Positions 16,477 through 26,272 of a stretch of DNA of 39,048 nt are shown piece after piece. Below the pieces are notes generated by a model. The model ran no database searches. It saw only the letters and a program-made list of their open reading frames with translations, and was not told the DNA's origin. Positions within the stretch are counted from its first letter, which is position 1; each line of letters starts with the position of its first letter. A program made the translations under genes and the position numbers. The DNA is from an uncultured Bacilli bacterium. Lineage in GTDB: Bacteria > Bacillota_I > Bacilli_A > RF39 > UBA660. Where the stretch lies: assembly GCA_910576985.1 (NCBI GenBank), contig CAJTLA010000005.1, forward strand, positions 1-39,048. The letters are read 5' to 3'.

Positions 16477-17439
16477 ATGAAGTTTAGCATTTTAATTCCC
16501 ACCTACAACGTTGAAAATTACATTGATTCTTGTTTAAAACAAATTTTTGAACAAACATATCAAAACTTTGAAATTATTATGATTGATGATGCATCAACCG
16601 ATGGAACAGTCAGCCAAATAGAAAAATGGGTAAAGAAATACCCTAAAAAAATGATATTTTTAAAACATAAAACGAATCAAGAAGTATCCATTACAAGAAA
16701 TGAATTGATCGATGCAGCAACAGGAGATTACTTCATTTTTGTAGATAGTGATGATCAAATAGAAAAAAATTTGCTCAAACGATTGGAACAAACAATAATA
16801 GAAGATCGAAAACCAGATATGATACATTATGGAATTCAAGCCGTAGATGAACAATTACACCCATTAGAAGAGAACGTGAAATTATTAGAATTTCATAATT
16901 GCCTAGGCACAGAAGCGTTTTCGCTTTTATTTCAAAACTATAACGTTTTAGAATCTCCTTGTGTATACGCCTATAAAACGAATTATATCAAAAAAAATAA
17001 ATTTCGATATTCAGAAAGGAAAAATCACGAAGATTTTGGACTTACACCAATTATGCTCTTAACCGCAAAAACAGTGTCATCGATTCCAATTGTAGGATAT
17101 TATTATGTCCAAAAAAGGAATTCGATTATGAGAACCGATGATCTTTCTAAAAAGAAAAAAAATGCCAATGATCTGCTATTTCAATTTGACTTTTTATTAA
17201 AAAGAACCAAAAAATTTTATAAAAATAATCAAATAAAACATGACATCTTAAAATTTATTATTGATTCCTTGTTTTACAAAGCAAAAAAACTCCCAGAAGA
17301 AGTAAAAAAAGAATTTATATTAGAAATCAAAAAGAGAAATATCAAAGAATTATACTATCCATTAAACGGAAAAGAAAAAATAAAACATTTCATTATGAAA
17401 TGCTCTTATGAACTTTATTTAAAATTATTTATTAAGTAG
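16477..17439 (+). CDS. Family GT2 glycosyltransferase
   Basis: The 320-residue GT-A enzyme begins with ILIPTYNVENYIDSCL and carries EIIMIDDASTDGT and the metal-binding FVDSDDQIE (DxD, about residues 88-96). The C-terminal half has HEDFGLTPIM, equivalent to the catalytic ED of GT2 enzymes, and is basic. It starts 4 bases after the previous stop with AGGAGAG upstream. It adds one sugar of the repeat unit; specificity is not readable. Confidence 0.9.
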   Translation: MKFSILIPTYNVENYIDSCLKQIFEQTYQNFEIIMIDDASTDGTVSQIEKWVKKYPKKMIFLKHKTNQEVSITRNELIDAATGDYFIFVDSDDQIEKNLLKRLEQTIIEDRKPDMIHYGIQAVDEQLHPLEENVKLLEFHNCLGTEAFSLLFQNYNVLESPCVYAYKTNYIKKNKFRYSERKNHEDFGLTPIMLLTAKTVSSIPIVGYYYVQKRNSIMRTDDLSKKKKNANDLLFQFDFLLKRTKKFYKNNQIKHDILKFIIDSLFYKAKKLPEEVKKEFILEIKKRNIKELYYPLNGKEKIKHFIMKCSYELYLKLFIK

Positions 17440-17446
17440 GTGAAAT

Positions 17447-18397
17447 ATGAAAATTAGTATTATTGTTCCAGTTTACAATGTCGAAAAATATATTAAAAAA
17501 TGTTTAGATAGCCTAGTAAATCAAACATTAAAAGAAATTGAAATTATCTTAGTAAATGATGGAAGTCATGAAAATGAAGAAACAATCATTTTAAAATATC
17601 AAAAAAAACATCCCAACATCGTGTACTTCAAAAAAGAAAATGGTGGACAAGCAAGTGCTAGAAACTATGCCTTACAAAAAGCCAAAGGAGAATATGTGAT
17701 CTATGTAGACAGTGATGATTATATCAAACGAGACATGTGTGAAAAACTATATGATTATGCCACCACAAATGATTATGACATAGTAGTAGCAGACATGATT
17801 CAAGTAGGAGAAACAGAAGAACGATACTTATCAAAGACCAAATACTATCATGAGGACAAAGCAAAAAATTACTTAATGAATTCAGCAGGGGTCGCTTCCA
17901 TTTTAATCAAAACTGAAATTGCCTCTAATAAAGAATTACAGTTTTTAGAAAATAAGATATATGAGGATCTTGCGGTGATTCCAGCTTACGCTTTATTTAC
18001 AAATAAAATTGGATTTTTGTCAGAGCCATTTTATTACTACTTGGTACGTTCTGGATCCACAATGAAACAAACAATCTATCATAAAAAATTAGAAGATATT
18101 TTTGACTCACTAGAACATGTCAGAAGTCTATTTGTAAAACATCAAAAAGAAAATGTATATCAAAACGAATTAGAATACTATTACATTGAACACTTATTGC
18201 ACGCAGCAAGTCTTCGTTTTTTTGAATTCCAAAAATGGGAACAATTAAATAGAATCATAGAGATCATCAAACAATATTATCCAAATTGGAAAAAAAATCC
18301 ATATTATAAAAAGGAATCTTTGAAATATAAAATTATTTGCTCATTGTTTTATCAAAAACAATATCGTTTGTTAAAAATGCTTTTGAAAGGAAACTAA
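17447..18397 (+). CDS. Family GT2 glycosyltransferase
   Basis: The 316-residue protein shows IIVPVYNVEKYIKKCL, IILVNDGSHENEE, GGQASARNYAL and YVDSDDYIK (DxD, about residues 88-96), with YEDLAVIP near 170 as the catalytic acid region. It resembles the GT2 enzymes at 16477 and 21041, suggesting duplication within the locus. AGTAGGTGA precedes ATG 17447. Confidence 0.9.
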   Translation: MKISIIVPVYNVEKYIKKCLDSLVNQTLKEIEIILVNDGSHENEETIILKYQKKHPNIVYFKKENGGQASARNYALQKAKGEYVIYVDSDDYIKRDMCEKLYDYATTNDYDIVVADMIQVGETEERYLSKTKYYHEDKAKNYLMNSAGVASILIKTEIASNKELQFLENKIYEDLAVIPAYALFTNKIGFLSEPFYYYLVRSGSTMKQTIYHKKLEDIFDSLEHVRSLFVKHQKENVYQNELEYYYIEHLLHAASLRFFEFQKWEQLNRIIEIIKQYYPNWKKNPYYKKESLKYKIICSLFYQKQYRLLKMLLKGN

Positions 18398-18400
18398 AAT

Positions 18401-19549
18401 ATGAAAAAAGTATTATTTGTAGTAGATGAAAGAATGACTGGTGGAGTGAATCTTTTACTAGAAGATATCCTAAAAAAAATAACAGATCAAAAAATAGACT
18501 TGATGATTCTTCATAATCATGGAACCTGTTTTGAATCCATACAAAATGTAAATATATTATATGGAGACTCCTGGTTTGAAACCATTGACATTTCATTAAA
18601 AAAATTAATGAAAGAAAAAAAATGGAAACAAACTTTAAAAAAAATATATGTTTCCTTTCTTATGAAAACAAAACTCATTATTCCCATCTTAAAGAAAAAA
18701 CGAAAAAAAATGAATTTGCCTAAATATGATGTAGAAATTTGTTTTAAAAGTGGATTTTGTTCCATTTTTACAGCCGTTTCAAACTCAGAAATCAAGATTA
18801 GTTGGGTTCATGAAGATTATCAAAACAATGATCCAACAAAAAAATATCATTCACTTTTTAAACAAATTTTTGAACAAATGGAGGTAATAATTGGAGTAAG
18901 TGATAAAGTAGTAGAATCATTGAGAACAATCTATCCAGACATCAAAAAGACGATGATCATAGAGAATTATATTGATGATCAAAAAGTCAAAAATGGAGTA
19001 GAAATATTAGACAAACCAGCACCATTAGAATTTGTGACTGTTGGTAGACTTCATCCAGTTAAAGGGTATGAACGTTTATTACAAGCAATTTCCCAATTAA
19101 ATCAAGAACAATTATGGAACAATGTTCATTTTACCTTTGTAGGAGATGGAGAAGAAAGAGAAAAATTAGAAAGTTTGGTAAAACAATATGAATTAGAAAA
19201 AAGCGTTTCATTTGTTGGAATGCAAAAAAATCCATTTCCATATATTGCAAGAAGTGACTTATTTATATTAAGCTCATATTCAGAAGGATATGGAAATGTA
19301 TTAATCGAAAGTATGATATTAAAAGTTCCAGTATTATCAACAAACGTAACGAGTATTAGCAAAATAATTACAAAAAAAAACTATGGATTTTGTGTTGAAA
19401 ACTCATTAGAAGGAATTTACGAAGGACTTAAAAAAATCTTAAAAGATCCTGAATGCTTATTACAAAAAAAGAAAAATTTAGAACAATTTCATTATGATGG
19501 AGAAAAAATCATAAAAAAAATTAGGAATGTTATGGAGGGGATTTTCTAA
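18401..19549 (+). CDS. Family GT4-type glycosyltransferase
   Basis: The 382-residue GT-B enzyme has DERMTGGVNLLLEDIL at the N terminus, a WVHEDYQNNDP middle block and the GT4 donor site: FVTVGRLHPVKGYERL, FTFVGDGEERE, VSFVGMQKNPFPYI and SSYSEGYGNVLIESM with the E-x7-E pair. The gene follows the GT2 gene by 3 bases and ends in overlap with the next ATG (TAATG). Cytosolic, no spans. Confidence 0.9.
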   Translation: MKKVLFVVDERMTGGVNLLLEDILKKITDQKIDLMILHNHGTCFESIQNVNILYGDSWFETIDISLKKLMKEKKWKQTLKKIYVSFLMKTKLIIPILKKKRKKMNLPKYDVEICFKSGFCSIFTAVSNSEIKISWVHEDYQNNDPTKKYHSLFKQIFEQMEVIIGVSDKVVESLRTIYPDIKKTMIIENYIDDQKVKNGVEILDKPAPLEFVTVGRLHPVKGYERLLQAISQLNQEQLWNNVHFTFVGDGEEREKLESLVKQYELEKSVSFVGMQKNPFPYIARSDLFILSSYSEGYGNVLIESMILKVPVLSTNVTSISKIITKKNYGFCVENSLEGIYEGLKKILKDPECLLQKKKNLEQFHYDGEKIIKKIRNVMEGIF

Positions 19550-21054
19550 TGGAAAAACTAAAAAATGAAAAAATTTTAAAATATGGACTGAGTATATTAT
19601 TGATATTACTTCCATTTTTAAATTGTTATATCTTATATAAAGAAGAAGTAGTGAAATTCTTTCACTTTTCTCCAACCACAATTATTATTACTGGAACAAT
19701 TGGAATTCTATTTATACTAGCATTTTGTTTTCATAGTACCAAAAAAGAAAGAAAACTATTATTCGGATATGGCGCATTAGTCATTGCTTATACAGCACTG
19801 CATCATTTCTCCTGTAATGGTTTCGATAATAGTAAACTACCAACCTTTATTTATGGTACTTTCCAAGAACTATTATATATTGTAAGAATGATATTGCCCT
19901 TTCTAACAGCCTTCTTAGTATATAAAATTAATTGGGACAGAAAAGATTTAGAACGAATTATTTTAATCGTTGTCTCTGTATTATCTGGTGTCATTATTAT
20001 CTCCAATTTACTAAAAATATCATTAACTAGTTATGGTGGAGATAATATTATTCAAGGAAGCATATTTACCTGGTTTACAAAAAATAGTGGGGGAATTCAA
20101 GCAGAATACCTAGCGAGTCGAGGCTGGTTTTATATGGCCAATCAAATTAGTGCATTATTTTGCTTATTACTTCCATTGACCTTCTATTTTATGACAACAA
20201 AATTTCATTATGGAAAAGTAATCATATTTGCGAGTCAAATCTTAGCAATGATGATGATTGGAACTAGAGTAGCATCATTCGGTTGGGTTGCAATCGTAAT
20301 GGGTATGTTATTCATATATTTATTTTGTACATTATTTATGAAACAACAAAAATTTCAAAAAAAATGTTTATTTTCAATCATAATTGTAAGTGCTTTCGGG
20401 ATAATTGTTCTATTACATTCTCCAGTATTAAATAGAACTTATGAAAGTGATTACTTTGAACAAGAAAAAAACATGAAAGAAGAATATGAAATCAAACACA
20501 AACCAAAAGAAAGTCAGAAAACAGGAGGATTATATCAAGACTTATCCATATCTATGATTAATCCAGCTTATTATATTCAACTATATCCATATAAACAATA
20601 CTCAAACTTTTGGAAAAAAGTAGTAAAACTTCCATTTTATGAACGTGGAGGAAACAGAGATTTACAACTTTTAGTAACCAAAGACGTATGGAAAAAAGAC
20701 CCAAATATACTGCACGATCTATTTGGAATTGGATATAGTCGAATGATGAATGGTGGAATATATATTGAAAGAGACTTTATTGTTCATTATTATACCATTG
20801 GGATGATTGGAATTTTGATTTTATTATGTCCATATCTATTCATGATATTGGTAAGTGGTAAACGAATTATAAAAAACTATAAACAAGGATTAAACTATTT
20901 TTCAGTCACTCTAATGTCTTCAACGTTTCTAGCACTTTTTGTATCGATCTTTTCAGGACATGTCATGGATGAATGGATTGTAACACTCTTTTTAGGACTC
21001 ATATTAGGACTTGCCTTAAAAAGAAAGCAGGTGAATTTTAATGAAGAAAATTAG
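19549..21054 (+). CDS. O-antigen ligase/polymerase (Wzy-like) membrane protein
   Basis: The 501-residue protein has about eleven hydrophobic spans and one long polar loop (about residues 300-405). It contains SRGWFYMANQISALFCLLLPL and MIGTRVASFGWVAIVMG, typical of O-antigen ligase/polymerase family proteins. It probably polymerises the lipid-linked repeats exported by the flippase, on the outer face. It overlaps its upstream neighbour by one base and its downstream neighbour by 14. Confidence 0.82.
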   Translation: MEKLKNEKILKYGLSILLILLPFLNCYILYKEEVVKFFHFSPTTIIITGTIGILFILAFCFHSTKKERKLLFGYGALVIAYTALHHFSCNGFDNSKLPTFIYGTFQELLYIVRMILPFLTAFLVYKINWDRKDLERIILIVVSVLSGVIIISNLLKISLTSYGGDNIIQGSIFTWFTKNSGGIQAEYLASRGWFYMANQISALFCLLLPLTFYFMTTKFHYGKVIIFASQILAMMMIGTRVASFGWVAIVMGMLFIYLFCTLFMKQQKFQKKCLFSIIIVSAFGIIVLLHSPVLNRTYESDYFEQEKNMKEEYEIKHKPKESQKTGGLYQDLSISMINPAYYIQLYPYKQYSNFWKKVVKLPFYERGGNRDLQLLVTKDVWKKDPNILHDLFGIGYSRMMNGGIYIERDFIVHYYTIGMIGILILLCPYLFMILVSGKRIIKNYKQGLNYFSVTLMSSTFLALFVSIFSGHVMDEWIVTLFLGLILGLALKRKQVNFNEEN

Positions 21055-22012
21055 TGTAATTGTTCCCGCTTATAATGCAGAAAAATATATTGAAAAATGT
21101 TTAAATAGTATTTTAAATCAAACATTAGAAGACATTGAACTGATTGTAATCAATGATGAATCAAAAGACAAAACATTATCGATTCTAAAAAACTATGAAC
21201 AACAATACTCAAAAAAAATAAAAATAATTGATCAGAAAAATTCTGGTCCAGGAGGAGCAAGAAATGCTGGATTAAAGATTGCAAGTGGAGAATATATTGC
21301 CTTTGTAGATGGTGATGACTACATTGCACCTGACATGTTAGAAAAGTTATATCAAAAAGCCAAAGAAGAAGATTTTGATGTTGTTGTTTGCGACAATTAC
21401 ATCGTGTATCCAGATCAAACAACATATCAAAGATCAGGAATAGAAATGGATTTGAAAAAGGAAAAAGATATAAAAAAAGCAATGATACATTCTTATGCAG
21501 TATTATGGAATAAAATTTATAAAAAAAGTATTTTAGAAAAAACTTATTTTATAGAAGGAGTTTATTACGAAGACATTGAATATTTACATCGAATTTTCCC
21601 GAAAATTCATTCCATTGGTGTAATCAAAAAAGCATTGTACTATTACATTCAACAAGAGGGAAGCATCACTTACACATATAATAAAAAATTATATGATATT
21701 ATTCATAACTTTAATGGATTGATAGAATATTATCAAAAAATGGGATACTATAAAAGCTATAAAGAAGAGTTAGAATATTCTTATGTTCGATACGCATATG
21801 CAACATTTTTAAATCGCTTAGCCAAAACAAAAAATAAAAAAGAATTTAAAAAGGGCGTAAATTATGTTGCCTCTGAAGTACAAACCCATTTTCCTAATTA
21901 CAAAAAAAATAAATATATTAAAGAACAAGGAAAGAAAAACTTTTATTTGAGGAATTTTAATCGAGTTTTTGCAAAGCTATTATATTGTTTTTCAAAAAAT
22001 AGGGGGAATTAA
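21041..22012 (+). CDS. Family GT2 glycosyltransferase
   Basis: The 323-residue protein has VIVPAYNAEKYIEKCL, LIVINDESKDKT, GPGGARNAGLKIASG and FVDGDDYIAPDM (DxD, about residues 90-98), with YYEDIEYLHRIFP near 175. The start lies 14 bases inside the preceding gene with GCAGGTGA upstream. It is the third GT2 enzyme of the unit and closely resembles the one at 17447. Confidence 0.9.
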   Translation: MKKISVIVPAYNAEKYIEKCLNSILNQTLEDIELIVINDESKDKTLSILKNYEQQYSKKIKIIDQKNSGPGGARNAGLKIASGEYIAFVDGDDYIAPDMLEKLYQKAKEEDFDVVVCDNYIVYPDQTTYQRSGIEMDLKKEKDIKKAMIHSYAVLWNKIYKKSILEKTYFIEGVYYEDIEYLHRIFPKIHSIGVIKKALYYYIQQEGSITYTYNKKLYDIIHNFNGLIEYYQKMGYYKSYKEELEYSYVRYAYATFLNRLAKTKNKKEFKKGVNYVASEVQTHFPNYKKNKYIKEQGKKNFYLRNFNRVFAKLLYCFSKNRGN

Positions 22013-22013
22013 A

Positions 22014-23750
22014 ATGGAGAAATTAGACTATGAAAAGGTTGGAAAAATCCAATCTAAAAAAGCCGATAAACTAATTTCTCTCATCGAAAATATGGGACTG
22101 TTTTTACTCCTTGATATTGCAATCACATTACTACTATCAACCATACTATTTTTTGTGGGAATTAGTATCACAGCATATCATTTTTTTGGAAGTTTAATCA
22201 TAAGTGGAATTCTTTTATATTTTTTATCATTTAAAAAGAAAACAATCAAAAGTTTTGTGACTGTATTATTAGCTTCAGGAATTCTGTTGTCAGGAATGAT
22301 TTGTATAGAATCAAAACTATATGATATCTCATACGATGGGAACGCATACCATAAAGATGCAATCGGATTATTAAAAAATGGCTGGAATCCTGTCTATGAC
22401 AAAAATGTAAAGAAATTTTATCAAGAATCTTCCTTAAGACCAGATAATTTTTATTCTGTTCAAGGAATTTGGGAAGAACATTATGCGAAAACAGGATGGA
22501 TTTATTCTGCTAGTATTTATGCAGTAACAAATAACATAGAGAGTGGAAAAGCCTTAAATCTATTAATGGATTTCATTTGTTTTTCAATTTTTATTAGTTT
22601 CTTTTATAGAAAGTGGAAAAAATTATGGCCCACTTTACTGATTGCATTAGCAGCTGTATTTAATCCAATTACTTATGTCCAATGTATGAACTATTACAAT
22701 GATGGATTACTAGGTGTAACCTTATTTGCCTTTGTATTATGTTTGATCCAATTTATATCAAATAAAAAAGAACAAACGCCAAAATTATATGCAATGATTG
22801 GAAGTTTACTCATAATAGGGGTCAATATCAAATATACAGGATTAGCATATTTAGGACTATTCGCACTAGGACTATACTGCTATTATGTATATAGAGAGAA
22901 AAAACAAGTCTTAAAACCCACTATTATTTTTGGTCTTATGTTTTTGATTTCTATTTTCATTGTTGGATTTTCAAGTTATGTAACAAACACATTAGATCAC
23001 AAACATCCATTATATCCACTATTTGGAAAAGATAAAGTAGATATTATGACCGATTTACAACCAGATAGCTTTGAACACATGTCAGCAATCAAAAAATTTG
23101 GTTATTCTATTTTCTCAGAAACAGATGACATCCTAAAATATACTGGTAGAGAACCGAAATTAAAAATACCATTTACAGTCAATTATGATGAGTTAACTCG
23201 TTTTAGAGCAGATATCCGAATTGGAGGATGGGGGGTTTTGTTTAGTGGCATATTTTTATTATCAATCATCATTATTATTTTGGGACTCAAACGAAAATAC
23301 AAAGAAGAAAAATCTGAATTTATCATTTCTATGATAATATTAGGAACAGTAGGTTTATTAATTTGCTTTTTAAGTGATGGTTGGTGGGCGAGATATGCAC
23401 CATATGTGTATTTCATCCCATTATTTGCTTTCTATTTTGTGTTAGATTATCATATGGAACAACATAGTAGAAATACCATGGCATATATAATAGGATACAC
23501 AACCATGATATTTATGAATGTATTATTGATTACGCCTTCAATTTTAAATCATTTTAATACTTCAAAAGTTATCGCACATTCATTAGACTTATTCAGTAAA
23601 GAAGTAGAAAAGAAAGAAGTCATAATGTTAGAGCAGAGCTTTAATGGAGTACTATATAATTTAGATGATCGAGGCATAAAATATAACTTGAATTATAAAA
23701 CAAAAGAAACAGACAATGAATTATATTATGTCTTCTTAAAATGGAGATAA
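22014..23750 (+). CDS. GT-C-type membrane glycosyltransferase
   Basis: The 578-residue protein has 11-13 spans. The first outer loop holds YDGNAYHKDAIGLLKNGW (about residues 103-120), where GT-C enzymes have the catalytic aspartate, and NYYNDGLLG follows near residue 225. GT-C enzymes take sugars from polyprenyl-phosphate donors on the outer face, matching the proposed UbiA/HAD-GtrA donor route. ATG 22014 follows AGGGGGA; an in-frame extension to 21969 would overlap the GT2 gene and is rejected. It is the last gene of unit B, followed by a terminator. Confidence 0.75.
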   Translation: MEKLDYEKVGKIQSKKADKLISLIENMGLFLLLDIAITLLLSTILFFVGISITAYHFFGSLIISGILLYFLSFKKKTIKSFVTVLLASGILLSGMICIESKLYDISYDGNAYHKDAIGLLKNGWNPVYDKNVKKFYQESSLRPDNFYSVQGIWEEHYAKTGWIYSASIYAVTNNIESGKALNLLMDFICFSIFISFFYRKWKKLWPTLLIALAAVFNPITYVQCMNYYNDGLLGVTLFAFVLCLIQFISNKKEQTPKLYAMIGSLLIIGVNIKYTGLAYLGLFALGLYCYYVYREKKQVLKPTIIFGLMFLISIFIVGFSSYVTNTLDHKHPLYPLFGKDKVDIMTDLQPDSFEHMSAIKKFGYSIFSETDDILKYTGREPKLKIPFTVNYDELTRFRADIRIGGWGVLFSGIFLLSIIIIILGLKRKYKEEKSEFIISMIILGTVGLLICFLSDGWWARYAPYVYFIPLFAFYFVLDYHMEQHSRNTMAYIIGYTTMIFMNVLLITPSILNHFNTSKVIAHSLDLFSKEVEKKEVIMLEQSFNGVLYNLDDRGIKYNLNYKTKETDNELYYVFLKWR

Positions 23751-23757
23751 CAAGATT

Positions 23758-23816
23758 ATCAACAAATCACAGAAAACAAAAATGAAAAATATGTGATAGT
23801 GTTGATTTTTCTTTTT
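23758..23816 (+). terminator. Terminator of unit B
   Basis: ATCAACA (23758-23764) pairs with TGTTGAT (23800-23806) and ATCACA (23766-23771) with TGTGAT (23792-23797), leaving a 1x2 internal loop and a 20-nt loop. TTTTTCTTTTT-like sequence follows. Its right arm contains the -35 of the next gene. Confidence 0.6.
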
Positions 23817-23830
23817 GTTTATTTTATACT
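23802..23830 (+). promoter_or_regulatory. Promoter of the HAD-LtaS fusion gene
   Basis: TTGATT (23802-23807), 17 bp, TATACT (23825-23830). A start near 23837 would exclude any ATG upstream of it, supporting 23853 as start codon. Confidence 0.6.
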
Positions 23831-23852
23831 TATAGTATTAAGGAGTATGATT

Positions 23853-26201
23853 ATGAATTATACAGTATTAGAATTTGAAAAAATTATTTATAAAGGAAAT
23901 CTCACTCGTGACTTTTTTCTATTTTGTTGTACCCAAAATAGAAAAATAATAAAATATATTTTTCTACATATATTTTATTATATCTTATTTCACTTAAACA
24001 AAATTACAAAAGAGCAATATTACGTTTCTTATTTTTCATTTTTGAAAGAAAACAGTGATATCATAATTTCCAAATTTTGGGATACTCACAAAAATCGATT
24101 AGATGATCGAATCATGAAAAACCTTGATCCTAAACAATGTATTTTAATGAGTATTCTCCCATTAGAGCTCGTAAAACCTGCTTTACCAAAATACACAATA
24201 AAAGCAACCGATTATTGCTTTCAAACAAGCAAACTATCAGGTGAAATTTTTGTTCAAAATGAACGAAAAGAAAAATTAGAAAAAATGAAAATCAACACAT
24301 TTTACGGATACCGAAAATCAGACGAGCCATTATTCAAAAAAGCCCAAAATGCTTATATTTATAAAAACTTTAGAAAAATCATTCCATATACTCAAAAAAG
24401 ACTAGATAATAAACTAAAAAAAGTATTACAAATAATGGGAATAATAATTTTATTATCTGCTTGGATGCTAACCATCAATTTTTATTTTTCCATGAAAGGA
24501 ATGGATATTCCAACATTACGATCTTATTGGAAACAATCTGATTTGGTAATATTAAATGGGTTGCCAATTATGATGACTCTAGTATTACTTTATATACTAA
24601 CAAATAGGCTGTGGATTAGCTTTGGAATCACCAATTTTTTAGTTTTTATTATGGGATTTGTAAATCGAACAAAATTAACCTATCGTGATGATCCTTTTGT
24701 AGCTACTGATTTAACACTTTTTACAGAAGCATTTGAAATGTCAAAACGATATGAACTGAAAATCACTTTATTTATGATCGCACTTATCATTACCTCTTTA
24801 CTCATGATATTAATATTATTTTTATATCGTTCCAAAAAGAAAATAAAATTGAAAAAAAGAATACTATATACGATAACACTGTTAATCGCTTCAATCATTG
24901 TATTGAAACCAATTTATCATGATGAAAGTTTATATAACAAAGTAGGAGATCAATCAAACATCAATATCTGGTCTGAAACTCAACAATATCAGACTCGTGG
25001 ATTTATCTATCCATTTCTTTATAGCACCAAAGTTGCTAAAATAAAAAAGCCAGAAAGTTATGATGAAGAAAAAGTTGCAACAATACTTTCTAATTATAAA
25101 ACAAGTGATATACCAACTTATGAAAATAACAAAAAAGTCAATGTAATTTCAATCATGTTAGAAGCATATCAAGATATCTCAAAATTTAATGCTGTAGAAC
25201 TAAAAGAAGATATTTATAAAGACTTTCATCAAATAGAAGAAGAATCCTACTCTGGAAAAATGATTTCTAACGTTTTTGGAGGAGGAACCATTAATACAGA
25301 ACGTAGCTATTTGACAGGATATTATCAATTACCATCATTTCGTAAACAAGCCAACTCTTTTGTTCAATACTTTAATGAACAAGGATACTATACAGAAGCA
25401 ATGCATCCTATTTATGGTTGGTTTTATAACAGAAGAAATGTAGATGAAATATTAGGATTTCAAAATTTTGATTATTATGAAAATCGTTTTTCAAAAATAC
25501 AAGAAACATTTTTATCAGATGACAAATTTTTTGACTATATTATAAAAGGATATGAAAAATCAGTGAAAAGCCAAAAACCATATTTTCACTTTTCTGTAAC
25601 TTATCAAAACCATGGACCGTATAGTGAAGGAAAAATATTATATGAAGAAGAATACATAGAACGACCAGAAGAAATGGATGACGCCTCTTATAATATGATT
25701 AATAATTACTTACATGGTATTAAAGAAACGAATAAAGCATTAAAAAAATTAGTAGAGTATTTTAAAAAGCAAAATGAGCCTGTAGTAATATTAATCTTTG
25801 CAGATCACAATCCATTTTTAGGAGATGGAGAACAAGGATACCGACAAATGGGAATTGATATGGATACCAATACAGAAGAAGGATTTTTAAATTACTATGG
25901 AGTTCCATACTTTATCTGGGGCAATGAAGAAGCCAAAAAAGTCACCAAAAACGATTTTGTAGGAGATGCTCCAACCATTAGTCCAATGTTTCTAATGCCA
26001 GAACTATTTGAAACATTATCTTGGAAAGGAAATTCTTACTTACAATACTTAACAGATTTGAAAAAACAACTTGGAGTCATTCATACGCCATGGTATTACG
26101 AAAAAGAATATACAACGAAGTTATCAAAAAGTGGTCAAGAAAAATTAGAAGAGTTTTTTAACATAGAATACTATTGGTTAAAACATTATCAAGGAAAATA
26201 G
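23853..26201 (+). CDS. LTA-synthase-like sulfatase-fold enzyme with N-terminal degenerate HAD domain
   Basis: The 782-residue protein has three parts. Residues 1-180 align, ungapped for the first ~65 residues, with the HAD domain encoded at 8490: shared F8, I12-Y13, G15, D20-F21, C25, K34-Y35, F63-L64-K65, FW, SGEI/TGKF and the closing IIPY. The nucleophile pair D7/D9 is E7/E9 and D161 is Y153; S100 and D157 remain, so it should be inactive. Residues ~190-355 hold five membrane spans. Residues ~428-760 are an LtaS-type domain: SIMLEAY with E437, GGGTINTERS with nucleophile T479, and FADHNP. It probably transfers phosphoglycerol or a similar group outside the cell. TAAGGAG (23839-23845) places the start at 23853, not at the in-frame ATG 23793 upstream of the promoter. 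Confidence 0.85.
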   Translation: MNYTVLEFEKIIYKGNLTRDFFLFCCTQNRKIIKYIFLHIFYYILFHLNKITKEQYYVSYFSFLKENSDIIISKFWDTHKNRLDDRIMKNLDPKQCILMSILPLELVKPALPKYTIKATDYCFQTSKLSGEIFVQNERKEKLEKMKINTFYGYRKSDEPLFKKAQNAYIYKNFRKIIPYTQKRLDNKLKKVLQIMGIIILLSAWMLTINFYFSMKGMDIPTLRSYWKQSDLVILNGLPIMMTLVLLYILTNRLWISFGITNFLVFIMGFVNRTKLTYRDDPFVATDLTLFTEAFEMSKRYELKITLFMIALIITSLLMILILFLYRSKKKIKLKKRILYTITLLIASIIVLKPIYHDESLYNKVGDQSNINIWSETQQYQTRGFIYPFLYSTKVAKIKKPESYDEEKVATILSNYKTSDIPTYENNKKVNVISIMLEAYQDISKFNAVELKEDIYKDFHQIEEESYSGKMISNVFGGGTINTERSYLTGYYQLPSFRKQANSFVQYFNEQGYYTEAMHPIYGWFYNRRNVDEILGFQNFDYYENRFSKIQETFLSDDKFFDYIIKGYEKSVKSQKPYFHFSVTYQNHGPYSEGKILYEEEYIERPEEMDDASYNMINNYLHGIKETNKALKKLVEYFKKQNEPVVILIFADHNPFLGDGEQGYRQMGIDMDTNTEEGFLNYYGVPYFIWGNEEAKKVTKNDFVGDAPTISPMFLMPELFETLSWKGNSYLQYLTDLKKQLGVIHTPWYYEKEYTTKLSKSGQEKLEEFFNIEYYWLKHYQGK

Positions 26202-26221
26202 GCAAAACCTATTTTTCTTTT
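26195..26221 (+). terminator. Terminator of the HAD-LtaS gene
   Basis: AAAATAGG (26195-26202) pairs with CCTATTTT (26208-26215), loop CAAAA, followed by TTTTTCTTTT-type sequence. The left arm overlaps the stop codon. Confidence 0.75.
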
Positions 26222-26259
26222 GAATAATCATAAAATAGGACATAATACATATAATATAA

Positions 26260-26272
26260 TGTCAATTTGACA
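26260..26272. promoter_or_regulatory. Inverted repeat over the OLE -35 box
   Basis: TGTCAA-T-TTGACA is a perfect odd palindrome whose right arm is the -35. It could be an operator; with such short arms chance is possible. Confidence 0.35.

Noticed and set aside
18333..18795. Minus-strand frames throughout the window
   Set aside because: All are shadows of + strand genes with F/L/S-rich composition from A-rich coding DNA and no ribosome binding sites.
23793..23852. Earlier start of the LtaS-like gene, giving a hydrophobic N terminus
   Set aside because: It lies upstream of a promoter and in a terminator arm. Start 23853 has TAAGGAG and gives a perfect residue-1 alignment with the HAD-GtrA protein.
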